From assembly GCA_027019405.1 (NCBI GenBank), contig JALUWO010000078.1:1-64000 (forward strand): a stretch of DNA of 64,000 nucleotides. The letters are read 5' to 3'. Positions within the stretch are counted from its first letter, which is position 1; each line of letters starts with the position of its first letter. Shown here piece by piece: positions 33,764 to 45,426 of this stretch. A program made the position numbers and the translations under genes. This stretch comes from Candidatus Altimarinota bacterium (GTDB lineage: Bacteria > Patescibacteriota > Gracilibacteria > BD1-5 > UBA6164). The notes beneath the pieces are model-generated. The model had not been told where the DNA came from and did not search any database. It was given only the letters and a program-made list of their open reading frames with translations.

Positions 33764-35677
33764 ATGTCAAAAAAAAATTTAATTAATTATAGAAAAATTT
33801 TTATTACATTATTATGGGAATATTTAAATAATGATTGTAATGCTTATTACAGAGGAATTTGAAATAATAATATGTTCTTTTTATTGAAAGATTTTTTATA
33901 TTATTTGAATTTAGAAGAATCTTTAATTAGAAAATCACAAATTAGTATTTTATTAGAAGAATTTTTTTACTTATCAGAAAATGATATAGTTTTTAATTCA
34001 AAATTTAAAAAAAATTCTAGAGAACTTATTTTAGAGATAAGAAAAGAAGAAAAAAATTTTGATAGTTATAAATTAAGAAAAAACTTAGAAATTATTTTAA
34101 AAAATCTTACTGTTAATGATTCATATCAAAAAGCTTTATTATGACTATTAAAATCATATTTAGATAACAATAAATATAATGATGATTATGATAAAGATTA
34201 TCAGAAAAATTTAAAAAAAATAAAAAAAATAACATTTATTTTTTTAGATTTTTTAAAATATGAAAAATGAATATCAAGAAGATATTTAGAATTTTTAAGA
34301 GATCATTATTTAAATAATATTGATTTAAATAATGATTATAAATTTTTAAATTGATTTTATCAATTTAGTAAATTATTTTTTAATTTAAATAAAGAATTTT
34401 ATGTTTATTTTAAAATTAATATTTGAGAAATTCAAGCTAATAAGAGAAAGTTAGAAAGAAATGATATAAGTTATATTATTAATAGTATTTGAAGTGAAAA
34501 TATTTATTATATTGATAATATAAGTGAAAATATTAACTGAAAAGAGTTTGATAAAAAATTTTTAAGTCAAAGGAAAGAATTTGAAGAAAAAAAAGAAAAT
34601 ACTTTTTATATTTGAATAAAGTTAGAATGAAAAGATATTCATTCAGTTTTTAAGATTGCTAAAAATCTTTTAAATAGGTTATTTGATACTTTTTTATTTG
34701 AATTTAATGCTTTAAAATTAAAAATAAATAAAATTTCTTTAATTGTAGATGTAAATAGAATATATATTATAGATGCTTGATATATAGAATATGTAAATAG
34801 AAAAAAATGAAATGAAAAAAATATTATTTCATTAAATAATATTTTAAATAATAATAAATATAATTTAGATACAAAAAATAAAATAATTAATAGTTTGAAG
34901 TATTATAAATTATTTTTAGATAGTTGAAATTGAGAAGTAAAACTTTTAAATTTATGGATTGCTTTGGAATCTTTATTTTCTAGTATAGACAATTCAGATA
35001 GTGCTTTTGATAAATTAAAGTCATTTATTCCAAAATTAATTTCTATGAATTTAATGAAAAATTATTTTGATGAATTTCAGGAATATATATTGCATAAAAT
35101 TGATATGGAACTAGAAAATAAAAGTAAATATAAAAATCATCATAAAATAAAAGAAATAATTTCTGAAAATAATAAAGTTAGTAATAGTTTATGAGTGAAG
35201 GAGTGAAAGTTTAATAATGTATGAATACTAAAAGCTTTATCTAGTAAGGAAATTTTTTCTGAAATTGAAAAATTGTTACATAATGAATATTTTATTCAAA
35301 AATATCAAAGATTAGTAAATTTAATAGAAAAAGATGATAATTGAGAATATAAAAATTTATTAACTTTTTTAAAAAGATATGAAAATAAAATGAAATGGTT
35401 ATTAACTAAAATTTACAGATATAGAAATTATATAGTTCATTGATGAAAGAAAATAAATACAGAAAAGGTAATTAATGATTTAGAATTTTTTTATTTAGAA
35501 TTAATAGAGGATATTTTAGATAAAATTTGAAATAAAAAAATAAATATTAATTCTTTAAATGAATATTTTTTAAGAATTAATAGAAGTTACAATGTATATG
35601 AGAAATGAATAAATAATAGAATTAAAGATAATAAAATTCCTGATAAAAATGTAGTATTACCTTTTATTGTTTATTAA
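33764..35677 (+). CDS. Large protein with C-terminal HEPN-like domain
   Basis: 637 residues, rich in Lys, Asn, Ile and Leu. The C-terminal half has LNLWIALESLFSS (near residue 400) and RNYIVHG at 554-560, the arrangement of Apea-like HEPN domains, in which RxxxxH is the ribonuclease motif: here Arg554 and His559. The N-terminal 380 residues are helical and unrecognised. It lies between a DNA methylase and a candidate restriction gene, so a role in abortive infection by RNA cleavage is my inference. No start-site Shine-Dalgarno. Confidence 0.55.
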
Positions 35678-35702
35678 AATTATAATATGTAATAATTAAA
35701 CC

Positions 35703-36296
35703 ATGCAAAATATACTAAAAAATAAAGAATTTCTTGATTGGTGTTATTGATGAATAACAGAATTAACTCTTATTTCAACAAGTAATTCTAAAAAATTAAA
35801 GCCTTTTGTGAAAGAAGAAAATGAATGGTGAAATAAATTAATTTGACAAGAAAATAATAATCAATGGACTACATTGCTTTGTGAGTGAGCAGTAAAAGAA
35901 CTTTTGGAAGAACTTTGATATAAGAATTTAAGAAATGCTAGAAAATTACAATCTTCACATTCAAAGAAAAAATATAATCCTGATTGGGAATGTGATGACT
36001 TTGTTTGGGAAGTAAAATGAAGAAATTGGACAACTCCTTGAACAGCTTGAGAAAAAATTCTTTGAACTCCTTTGAAATATTCAGAGATTCCTAGATTATA
36101 TTGAAAACCTTTGAGAATTGTTTGTGTTTGATATCAAGAAAGGGAAGCTAAAAATTGATTTGCTTGTGGAAATTTGATAAATCCAGAAAAAAGATGAACA
36201 GAAGAATTAGCTAAAATGCTTTTGTTATTCAAAAAACTAAAAATTGAATATGTAGGTTTTACAGATTTATTAGAAAAATTAAAAAATAAAAAGTAA
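35703..36296 (+). CDS. Candidate type II restriction endonuclease (PD-(D/E)XK)
   Basis: 197 residues. The catalytic-looking core is PDWECDDFVWEVKGRNW: an Asp at 94 or 98/99 and Glu103-x-Lys105, followed by TTPGTAGEKILGTPLKYSE, a block I associate with restriction enzymes. It begins 26 bases after the HEPN gene and 42 bases before a small XRE regulator, then a second methylase: a classic restriction-modification layout. Cleavage site cannot be read from sequence. Confidence 0.65.
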
Positions 36297-36338
36297 ACTA
36301 AAATAGTTGACTTATTTTAAAAAATTAATAGAATAAGA

Positions 36339-36542
36339 ATGTTAGAGAAACAAATTAAAGAATTTTTAAAAAAACAAAATTTGAAACAAAGTGATGTTTA
36401 TAATAAATTAGATATTTCTAAACAAAATTTTTATAAAGCAATTAGAACAAAAAATTTTGATAATCCAACTTTGCAAAAAGTTCTTGATTTTCTTTGACTT
36501 GAAATTCTTATTTTATTAAAAGAAAAAAAATGAAAATATTAA
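36339..36542 (+). CDS. Small XRE-type helix-turn-helix regulator
   Basis: 67 residues. The helix-turn-helix reads LKQSDVYNKLDISKQNFYKAI, followed by a short dimerisation-like helix. Size and position between a nuclease gene and a methylase gene resemble the controller (C) proteins that delay nuclease expression. Its end overlaps the next gene by 13 bases. Confidence 0.65.
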
Positions 36543-36931
36543 AAAAAGTTTATTATCATCAACTTGAAAAAGTTAAAAATATTTTGAAAGTAAAAGAAAT
36601 TTATAGAATGCCTTGATTAATTGAGGAAGAAGAATGAGATAATTTAAATATGGATAATTTTATTTTTCCTTGAAAAAGAAATTGGGATTGGTATTTTTCT
36701 GATGATAATTGAAATGAATGATTAGAGAAATTAGAAAATGTTTATTTTTCAAAAGAACCTTTGGAAGACTTATTATATGAATATATAGATTATTTTCCTG
36801 ATGTTGATTTATATATGTATGTTAAAATTTGAGAAAAAAATAATATTTTACTTGATTCAAAAGATTATTTTAAATTATTTTTAGAACCAAATTCATATTC
36901 AATAAAATCTGATTTAAAAACTTATGCCTAA
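36530..36931 (+). CDS. Acidic protein of unknown function in the restriction cluster
   Basis: 133 residues. It starts inside the regulator gene (13-base overlap) and its stop lies 5 bases inside the following methylase gene, so all three are translationally coupled. Rich in Asp, Glu, Tyr and Trp, including KRNWDWYFSDDNG. I recognise no family. Its acidity fits a regulator or inhibitor, but that is only a guess. Confidence 0.55.
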
Positions 36932-37706
36932 AAAACTAAAACTCTCACCAGAAGATTTTGACCAAGAATGCACCACTGTTTGGTCTTTTCCTAGAAGATG
37001 AAACTGGGCTACTCATAACAGTAAATACAGATGAAATTGGTCTCCTGAAGTTGTTAGAAACCTTATTTTAAGATATTCTAAAGAAGGAGATTTTTTGCTT
37101 GATCCTATGATTTGAGGAGGAACAACTGCTATTGAAGCAAAACTTTTGAATAGAAATCTGCTTTGCTATGATATAAATCCAGAAGCTATAAAATTAACTG
37201 AAAGTTTACTTGATTTTGAAATAGATTCTGAAACAAGTTCAGAATGACAAGTTAAAATAAAAGTTAAAAAACATAATGCTACAAAGAAAAATAAAGATTT
37301 AAAAGATGAAAGTATTGATTTTGTTCTTATGCATCCACCTTATGTTGATATAATAAAATATAGTGATTGAATTAAATGAGATTTATCACAAATCCATGAT
37401 ATTAATAAATTTTGTGATGAAATGGAAAAAGTAGCAAAAGAGAGTTATAGAGTTTTGAAAACTTGAAAATTTTGTGCTGTTTTGATGTGAGATACTAGAA
37501 GAGAAAAAATGTACCAACCTTTAGCTTTTAAAGTAATGGAAAGATTTTTAAAAGTAGGTTTTGCTTTAAAAGAAGATATTATTAAAGTTCAGCATAATTG
37601 TAAAGCAACTTGATTTTGGGTACAAAAATCCAAAGATTATAATTTCCTGCTTATCATGCATGAACACTTATTTATTTTTAAAAAACTCCTACAAAAAAAG
37701 ACTTAA
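36924..37706 (+). CDS. DNA methyltransferase, N4/N6 amino type
   Basis: 260 residues. WSFPRRGNWATHNSKYRGNW opens it, the SAM motif is DPMIGGGTTAIEAKLLNR (from 60) and the catalytic motif is HPPY at 137-140. Motif I before IV and the HPPY variant suggest a beta- or gamma-type cytosine-N4 or adenine-N6 methylase. Probably the cognate partner of the nuclease at 35.7 kb. Overlaps the unknown gene by 8 bases. Confidence 0.82.
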
Positions 37707-37732
37707 TTTAAATTTTAAATTAAGTCTTTTTT
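37693..37732. terminator. Bidirectional terminator between the methylase and ssb
   Basis: AAAAAGACTTAATTTAAA and its reverse complement form an 18-bp stem around TTT, with T's on both strands. The methylase stop codon is inside it. Confidence 0.85.
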
Positions 37733-37737
37733 ACTAC

Positions 37738-38184
37738 CTAAAATGGTAAATCATCAATTGAAATTTCTTCTTCTTCTTTTATATTAGTTTTTTTAACTGC
37801 TGGAGTAGTATTTCCAGGAGTAGAAGAATTAGGAGTAAAATCTCCTCAAGAATTTGTATTTGGAGAAAGCATAATCATATTTTCACCAACTATTTCTGTT
37901 CTATATCTTTTAGTTCAGTCTTGAGCTTCCCAAGACCTAGTTTGAAGTCTACCTTCTATGTAAACTTTTTTTCATTTTGATAAATATTGACCAGCTATTT
38001 CAGCTAATTTTCACCATAAAACAACATTATGAAATTCTGCTTGTTCTTGCCTGTTTCCAGAGCTATCTGTCCAATTTCTATTTGTTGCAATTGATATTGT
38101 TGTAACATTTTGACCATTTGGAGTTTGTTTTAATTCAACATCTTGTGTTATGTTTCCTATAAGTTGTACTTTATTTAAATCCAT
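37738..38184 (-). CDS. ssb: Single-stranded DNA-binding protein
   Basis: 148 residues. The OB fold opens MDLNKVQLIGNITQDVELKQ and has FHNVVLWGKLAEIAGQYLSK and KVYIEGRLQTRSWEA. A Ser/Thr/Asn-rich linker leads to the acidic tip ISIDDLPF, the motif that docks partner proteins. Convergent with the methylase. Confidence 0.95.
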
Positions 38185-38239
38185 ATCTAATATTATGTAA
38201 AGGGTTAAAATATGTTAAATTATTTTATTTAACATTGTT

Positions 38240-38267
38240 ATTATAATTTTTATAAAATATAAGTCAA
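38240..38267 (-). promoter_or_regulatory. Promoter of ssb
   Basis: On the minus strand TTGACT (38262-38267), a 16-base spacer and TATAAT (38240-38245), about 55 bases before the ssb start. Confidence 0.65.
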
Positions 38268-38359
38268 ATTATTTTTGTAATTAAGTATATAAAGAGTGTA
38301 TAAAAATATTTAATTTAATAAAAAGTCAAGAGTTTTTATTAAATTAATAAGCTTATTTT

Positions 38360-38388
38360 TTGCACTAAAAAATTAAATATGTTATCAT
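38360..38388 (+). promoter_or_regulatory. Promoter of the PKD protein gene
   Basis: TTGCAC at 38360-38365 and TATCAT at 38383-38388 with a 17-base spacer, about 36 bases before the ATG. Confidence 0.5.
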
Positions 38389-38424
38389 TTTTATGAATAA
38401 AACTAACTTAGTAAATATAAATTT

Positions 38425-41400
38425 ATGAAAACTTTATTTATAAAAATAACATTGATATGTATTTTAATGTTTAATTTAACCACTTTTTGAGCTTGAGCAG
38501 ATAGTTTCTCAAGATATAGAAGTGTTGATACTTGAACTTTTAAAGAGTATTGATTTCAAATTACAAAAGAATTTTTTGTATTGAAAAATTCTCATGAAGT
38601 AAATGGTAGTTTAAGTGTACCAGCTCTTTCTAAATTGGAAGTTTTAGTAAAACAATCTTTTAATTATCTTCCTGATGACATTAAAAATCAATCTTATTAT
38701 ACTGAATTACTTTCTTCTTTACAAAGAGCAATAAAATATCCAGATAATGATTCAGTTTATAGTGATGTTACAAAAAAATTAGCTAATTATTTAGGTAAAT
38801 CTCAGATTTCATCTATTTCTTGAAAAGTTTCTGCAATTCCTTCAAAATGAAATGCTCCATTGGTTGTTACTCTAAAAGCTGATGTTGTAGATCCTGAATG
38901 AACATTAATTCCAAAAAATAATTATGTTTGGTGGATTGATTTATGAGGTAGAAAGAAAATTTTAGGTAATTGACCAAGTATAAATTATACTTTTAGAAAT
39001 CAATGAAAATATTGAGTTTTTGTTGATGTTAGATCAAATCATAAAAATAAAAAAGGTTATACAGATGTTTTGTCATATAGATGAAAAGTTAATATAGATG
39101 TTTTATCAAAGATTGCATCTGTTATTGTAAAAGTAAATTGAGAAAGGGTATGAGATAAAAAAGAATTAAAATTTACTCCTGATGATGCAAAATATTGACT
39201 TATATTTGATGCAACTTCAACAGTTCCAACACAAGATGCAAAAATAATAAAAACTTCATGGGATTTTGGTAATGGTATAAAAAAGACTTATAATAATTCT
39301 CCAAAAGTTGAAAGAGTTTCATATTATAAAGAATGAAATTATAAAGTAACATTAAATATGGAGACAAATCTTTGAGATGTTATAACTAAAGAATTTGATT
39401 TATTTATAAATGATCCAATTGCAACAATAAATGTAAAACCTTTAGAATGATATTTATGAGATAAATTTACTTTTTCAGCTAAAACAGCAGCAAATGCAGA
39501 TGAACTTACTTATAATTGGGAAATAGTTGATATAGTTGATGATAAAGTTATTTTTAAAAAACAAGCAAAAGTATTTACTTATTCATTCCCTAAAAAATGA
39601 TATTTCAATATAAAATTGAAAGTAAATTCTGCTTATGCTCAAACTGATGACATTGATAGTAAAATAATATATATTAGTTCTAGGCCTCCAATAGTTAGTT
39701 TTAAAACAAGTATTCCAGAGAAAAATAAACCAAATAGAGTTTTATTTGATGCAACAGATACTTTTGATCCAGATTATATAGATAATTGAAAATTGAAATA
39801 TTCTTGGTTAATTGATTGAAATAGAGTAAATCTTAAAGATTCAAATAAAAATGGTTCATTATGATATTTTACATTTGATTCAATTTGAACTCATGATGTT
39901 AGTTTAGAAGTTACTGATCCAGATAATGTAAAATCAGTTAAGACACAAAAAGTTAAAATAAATTCAATACTATCTGTTGATTTTTCAGCAAGTCCAAGAG
40001 CTATTTCTAGAGGTTCTGATATAGAATTTATTGCTGTTTCAAAAGAAGCTATATTATATGAATGGGATTTTTGAGATTGAGATGTAGAATGAGGTAAAAA
40101 ATCAAATATAAGACATACTTATGACAAATCTTGAAAATATAATGTTAAATTAAGTGTTGAAGATGCATCTTGAAATAGAAATTCTTATTCACAAGTTATA
40201 TATGTTTGAGATTGAAAAAATCCAGTTGCAATATTGGATATTACTTCTTGAGCTAATTGAATTCCTCCAATAGAAAAGAGTGTATGTAATTGAAATGATG
40301 CATATATAGTAAATAGAATTGATAATATTCAATTAAATGCAGGTTCAAGTATTGATGTTACTTGAGATGAAACAGGATTAGATTATTCAATTAAAATATG
40401 AAATTGAAAATATTATACAGCAAGAACTGTATCTTATAAATTTGATGAATTATGATGTTATCCTATAAAATTAACTGTAACAAGTAGAAAATCTAGAACT
40501 TCTGATTCAAAAGCAATTTGGGTTAAAGTAAAAAATTTAAAACCTAGTTTAAGTGCTTTATCTACAAAAATGGAAAATCCAGATTCAGATCCAGTTATAG
40601 TAGATGTTTCTGCTGTTTGAGCAAAAGATAAGGATTGAGTTATTACTTCATATTTATGGTATTATTATACTGATATAGATCCAGAACCACAAGGTTTTAG
40701 AGTTACAACTTCTCCTAGTACAAAATTTGTATTACCTAAAATAACAGGAAATTATTATTTTGTTTTAGTTATGACAGATGATAATTGAGAAAAAGTAAGT
40801 TCAAAAGATTTATGAAAAGAAGCAATAATTACTTTGGCTTGAAATAATATAAATGTACCTCTTGTAAATTTAACTGTAAATGATAATTCTGTTTATATCT
40901 GAGAAGATGTTGTATTTACAGCAAAAGTAAAAAATATTTTATGAAGAAATATTTCATCAAAATCTAAATATTACTGGGATTTTGATTGAGATTGATTTTA
41001 TGATCAAGAATCTACAACAAATACAGTTAGTCATGTATATAAGAAATCATGAACTTTTTATGCAAAAGTAAAAGTAAAACATAAATGATATAGTAATACA
41101 AGAATAGTTGAAATAGATGTTGCAAATAGATTAACTCCTGATTTTAAATATATATCAATTTGAAATACATTTCTATTTTTAAATACTTCAAAATGAGTTT
41201 ATAATTCTATTATTTGGGATTTATGAGATGGAAAAAAGATACAATGAAAAGATGATTTTAAACATGTATATACTGATTGAAAAGTTACTCATTTAGTTGT
41301 ATTGAAATTGGTTGAAGGAACAAAAATAAAAACTAAAAAGTTTTTAGTTAGAAAAAATATGAAAAATTTACTTGAAACAAAGAAAAATAATTTTTTTGTA

Positions 41401-43317
41401 TTGAGTTATCCTGAAAATAAAGATTGAAAAATAGATGTAAAAGAATCAATGGATTATATTTATATTTATCCTTCAGTTAAAAATTATGATGTTGCATTGT
41501 ATGCTATTGATACAAATGCAGATGTAGATAGTGATTTAAATTGATGAAAAGATGATGATGAAAATGTAAAAGCTAATAATCAAGAGATATTAAAAGTAAA
41601 ATTAAATAAAAACAGAATTCAAAATATTGTAGTTTTTATAAAAGATAAAGATTGAGTTGTTCTTGATTCAAAGAAAATAGAAATAACAAAAGAATATCTT
41701 GAGGTATCAAATGAAGATATATCAAAAATAAAATTTTTAAATGTTTCTATGCAACAGAAACAACAAATTGAAAAATTAAAAAAGATTATTTCTGGAATGC
41801 CTTCTGATGAAAGGTTAAAATCTATGAAATATCTTCAAAAACTTAAAGAAGAATGGTCAGATGATACTGAAAAAACTAAAATTATTTTAGAATTTGAATG
41901 ATATTTAGATGAAACAACTTTAACAAATAAAGATGATATAATAAATCTTTTAGAATGATTACTTGTTACTAATCAAGAAGATAAATCTGAAAAAAATATA
42001 TCATATAATGCTTTAAAAAATTTAATTCCAAATGATATAACTTGTAGTTGAAGTTGAACTACAACTAGTAATTCTAAAGATAATAATTTAGATTCTTGAT
42101 TTAGTGATTGTAAAAAATTATTAATTTCAAAATTGGATGCTATAAAAGTTAGTGATGATACTGAATTAAATAGAAAATTATGAAAAGAAATATTATCTGA
42201 AATAGTATCTACAAAAGAATTAACAACAAAGGAAAAATTGAACTTCAAAGCTATTTTATCAACTTTTGTTTATTGATGAGTTAAAAATATTCCAAAAACA
42301 GAAAAAGATAATATAGAAAAAGATACAAAAACTCAAATTAATGAATCTAGTACTTTTGATATAATATGAATATTAAAAAAAGTTTTTTATATAATTTGAT
42401 GAATATTATTAATATTATTAGTTATAACATGATTATTTTTTATTTATTATAAGATTGCAAATAAAGATAAAAATATTTGATTTAGTGATTTTATATTAAA
42501 AAAGACAAAACATAATGATGATATTATTGAAAATAATACTGATAGTTTATTAGATGATTTAAATATAGAAGATAAAAAGGAAGATATTTTATGATCATTA
42601 GATAAAGATAAATATGAAGATGAAAATAAAATAGAGGATAATGTTGAGATAAAGGATACTTCTTGAGAAACTGTACCAAATTGGTTAAGATGAGCAGAAG
42701 CAAATATAAAAAATAATAATGAAGATGAGATTAATAAAGAAGAAGAGTCAAAAGGAGATAAACAAGAAGTTAGTGATGAGAAAATAGAAAAAGAAACATC
42801 ATTAGAAGCTGAACAATGAGATGTTCCAGATTGGTTAAAATGAAGTATATCAGAGGATAATGAATCTGAAAGAGAAGAAGAAAAAAATAAATCAGAGATA
42901 CCAGATTGGCTAAAAGATTCATTAATTGAGGATAATAAAGAAGATAAATCAATACAGGAAGAAGAAGTAAAAGAAGAACAAAAAGTTAGTGATAAAGAAG
43001 AAAAAGTAGGTAAAAAACCAAGAAGAAAGACTACTAGAAAATCTAAAACTAGTAAAAATGAAGTAGTTAGTGATAATAAAAAAGATATTCAAGAAAAGAA
43101 AGTTACTTCAAGAACTAATGAGAAAACTGTAAAAGAAGCAACTAAAGAAGATAAAGAAAAAATAGAAAAAGATAATAAAGAAGAAAAAAAACCAAGAAGA
43201 AAGACTACTAAAAAAACTAAAATTAGTAAAGTTGAAGAAAATAATGATAATAAAAAAATAAAGGAAGAATTGTGGGATGATTGAATGGAAATTCCTGATT
43301 GGTTAAAATCTGATTAA
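38425..43317 (+). CDS. Giant PKD-repeat surface protein with C-terminal anchor and motif-rich tail
   Basis: 1630 residues. Signal peptide about 1-22 (ending TTFGAGA). A long extracytoplasmic region carries at least four PKD-type domains marked by WDFGNG, YEWDFGDGD, YYWDFDGDGFYD and IIWDLGDGK. A DKDGKIDVKE-like loop (about 1000) and DTNADVDSDLNGG resemble calcium-binding loops. One membrane helix lies at about 1318-1340. The tail of about 290 residues is highly charged and repeats (V/I)P(D/N)WL(K/R) at 1417, 1467, 1492 and 1623, the last at the very C-terminus, plus two KKPRRKTT(R/K)K blocks near 1531 and 1589. Surface adhesion or cell-contact role inferred; the tail motifs look like docking sites. 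Confidence 0.8.
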
Positions 43318-43355
43318 AAAAAATAGAGTAATTTATAAATTATTCTATTTTTTTT
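43317..43355 (+). terminator. Terminator after the PKD gene
   Basis: AAAAATAGAGTAATTT pairs with AAATTATTCTATTTTT (one G-T) and is followed by T's. Confidence 0.75.
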
Positions 43356-43412
43356 AATTGATTTTTTTAATAATTATATATAATTTATTAGATTATTTTT
43401 TAAAAATATAAA

Positions 43413-44135
43413 TTGAATAAAATTAATAAAAAAGATATTATAGATTTTTTAAAAGATTTAATAATTATTGCAGTTGTAGTTTTGATAATTAGAACATTTA
43501 TTGCTGAACCTTTTCAAATAAGTGGTCAATCAATGTATAAATCATATTATGATAAAGATTTTATTATAGTAGATAGATTTTCTTATTTAGATATTCCTTG
43601 AATAAAACATTGAGAAGTAAAAAGATGAGATGTTATTGTTTTTAAGCCTCATGTAAGTAAAAAAAGAGAGTATTATATAAAAAGAGTTATTTGATTACCT
43701 TGAGATAAAATAAAATTTGAAAATTGAGAAGTTTATCTTCAAAAAGAATGAAAATGACCTTTTCTAAAAATAGATGAGCCATATTTAGATAAAGAAAATA
43801 AAGGACATACTTATGTGAGATGAATAGAAAAGGAATTTGATGTTCCAAAATGAGAATATTTTGCAATGTGAGATAATAGAAATCATTCTGATGATTCAAG
43901 AACTTGTTTTGATATAAGTTGTTCTTATTCTCCAAGAGATAGTTATATTCCTAAAAAAGATATAGTTTGAAAAGTATTTTTAGATTTATGATATTTTAAT
44001 ATAAAAAAGCTCTCTTTTATTCAACCAAATTTATGAATAGATACTAAACCTAGATGGTTATCTTCTCCAAGTCATTTTGATTATAAAAATCATTTTATTA
44101 ATACATCTACAGGAATATTAAATAAAACTAACTAG
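43413..44135 (+). CDS. lepB: Type I signal peptidase
   Basis: 240 residues with a TTG start; no in-frame ATG lies close upstream and the next in-frame methionine is inside the catalytic motif. One N-terminal membrane helix (10-28). Catalytic Ser40 in SGQSMYKS and Lys90 in YYIKRVIGLPGD; box E is GDNRNHSDDSR. Cleaves Sec signal peptides such as that of the upstream PKD protein. 5 bases before truB. Confidence 0.9.
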
Positions 44136-44140
44136 TGAAT

Positions 44141-45010
44141 ATGAATTGATTTTATTTTATAGATAAACCATTAGAATATAGTAGTTTTGATATTGTTAAA
44201 ATATTAAGAAAAAAACTACAAATAAAGAAAATAGGTCATACTTGAACATTAGACCCCCTTGCAACAGGGGGGCTTTTAATAGCTGTTTGAAATTATACAA
44301 AATTGATACCATATTTGGAGAAAGATACAAAAGAATATGAATTTACTATAAATTTTGATTGAGAAACAGAATCATTTGATTTATGAACTCAAGTTAATTA
44401 TTTTTGAGAAGATATAATTTCTAAATTTAAAACAAATGTTGATTTATATAAAATAAAACAAATTTTAAAAGAAAAATTTACTTGAAAAGTTTCTCAAGTA
44501 GCACCTAAAAATAGTGCAAAAAAGATAAATGGTCAAAGAGCATATAATCTTGCTAGAGCATGAAAAGAATTTGAAATAAAAGCAAATAATGTAGAAATTT
44601 TTAATATAGATATTATTGATTATACTTTTCCTAAATTAACTTTAAAAGCAAAAGTATCTGCATGAACATATATAAGAAGTATAGCTTATGATTTGGCTGT
44701 AGAATTATGATTATCAGGTAGTTATGTATCTTTTTTAAGAAGAATTAAAATTTGAAATTTAAATATAAAATATGCTCAAAAATTAGATAATTTTGATAAA
44801 AATATTAAAATTGATCCTAGAAATATTTTAATATCTGAAAATTTTATTGTTTTAGATGATAAAATAAAAGAAAAAATTGATAATTGATTAAAAGTTGTTT
44901 GAGATTTTGATTATAAAAGAGGAGAAGATTTGTTTGTATTGATTGAAAATAATATAACAAATATTATTGAATATGATTGAATTAAGCTTATCCCAAAGAG
45001 AAAAATATAA
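44141..45010 (+). CDS. truB: tRNA pseudouridine-55 synthase TruB
   Basis: 289 residues. The catalytic Asp38 lies in KIGHTGTLDPLATGGLLIAV and the later SAGTYIRSIAYDL is the second family motif. Makes the T-loop pseudouridine of tRNAs. A GTG two codons upstream (44135) is an alternative start. A short C-rich run at 44253-44270 codes for DPLATGG and is high in G+C compared with its surroundings. Confidence 0.93.
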
Positions 45011-45036
45011 AAAAATAAAAAAAGTATAAAAAAAAT

Positions 45037-45064
45037 TTGCATAATCAATTTTTTTTTATACAAT
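45037..45064 (+). promoter_or_regulatory. Promoter of tRNA-Lys
   Basis: TTGCAT at 45037-45042, a 16-base spacer and TACAAT at 45059-45064, 20 bases before the tRNA. Confidence 0.6.
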
Positions 45065-45083
45065 GCTCAAGCATTAGAGCAAT

Positions 45084-45159
45084 GGGTAATTAGCTCAGTT
45101 GGTAGAGCAGCGCCCTTTTAAGGCGAAGGTCCTGGGTTCGAGCCCCGGATTACCCACCA
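45084..45159 (+). tRNA. tRNA-Lys(TTT)
   Basis: A 76-base cloverleaf. The acceptor GGGTAAT pairs with ATTACCC, the anticodon loop CTTTTAA gives TTT, the T-loop is GTTCGAGCC, and CCA is encoded. Confidence 0.95.
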
Positions 45160-45194
45160 TTTAGTGAAATCCAAATTATAAAGAATATCAAAAG

Positions 45195-45226
45195 GGTGTT
45201 TAATGTCTACATTAAGCACTTTTTTG
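45195..45226 (+). terminator. Terminator after tRNA-Lys
   Basis: GTGTTTAATGT pairs with ACATTAAGCAC (one G-T wobble) around CT, then TTTTTT. Confidence 0.8.
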
Positions 45227-45240
45227 TTGGTCAAAGTTAG

Positions 45241-45288
45241 GTTCATAACTATGCTAAAAAGGGCAGATAGTACTTGTGAACTTTTTTT
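45241..45288 (+). other. Second terminator-like hairpin, possible small RNA end
   Basis: GTTCA pairs with TGAAC and ACTAT with ATAGT across bulges, followed by TTTTTTT. The roughly 110 bases from 45289 to the abiE promoter at 45399 hold no gene that I can see. Confidence 0.35.
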
Positions 45289-45398
45289 AGTTTTTACTTC
45301 TATATTCAGCTTTTCAAGGGTTTTAATAAAATCTATAGTTTTTTAATTTCATTTTTTATGTTGTAGTATTTTTTATAGAGTTTTTTTATAAAAAATAT

Positions 45399-45426
45399 TT
45401 GCATTTATTTTTAGAATAACTATAAT
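45399..45426 (+). promoter_or_regulatory. Promoter of the abiE operon
   Basis: TTGCAT at 45399-45404, a 16-base spacer and TATAAT at 45421-45426, 40 bases before the abiEi start. Confidence 0.65.

Noticed and set aside
41973-42952. Minus-strand frames within the PKD gene
   Set aside because: They are mirror images of an Asp/Glu/Lys-rich repeat region; the plus frame is continuous for 1630 codons.
44253-44270. A C/G run within truB, suspected as an inserted element
   Set aside because: It encodes the conserved DPLATGG motif in frame, so it is only local codon choice.
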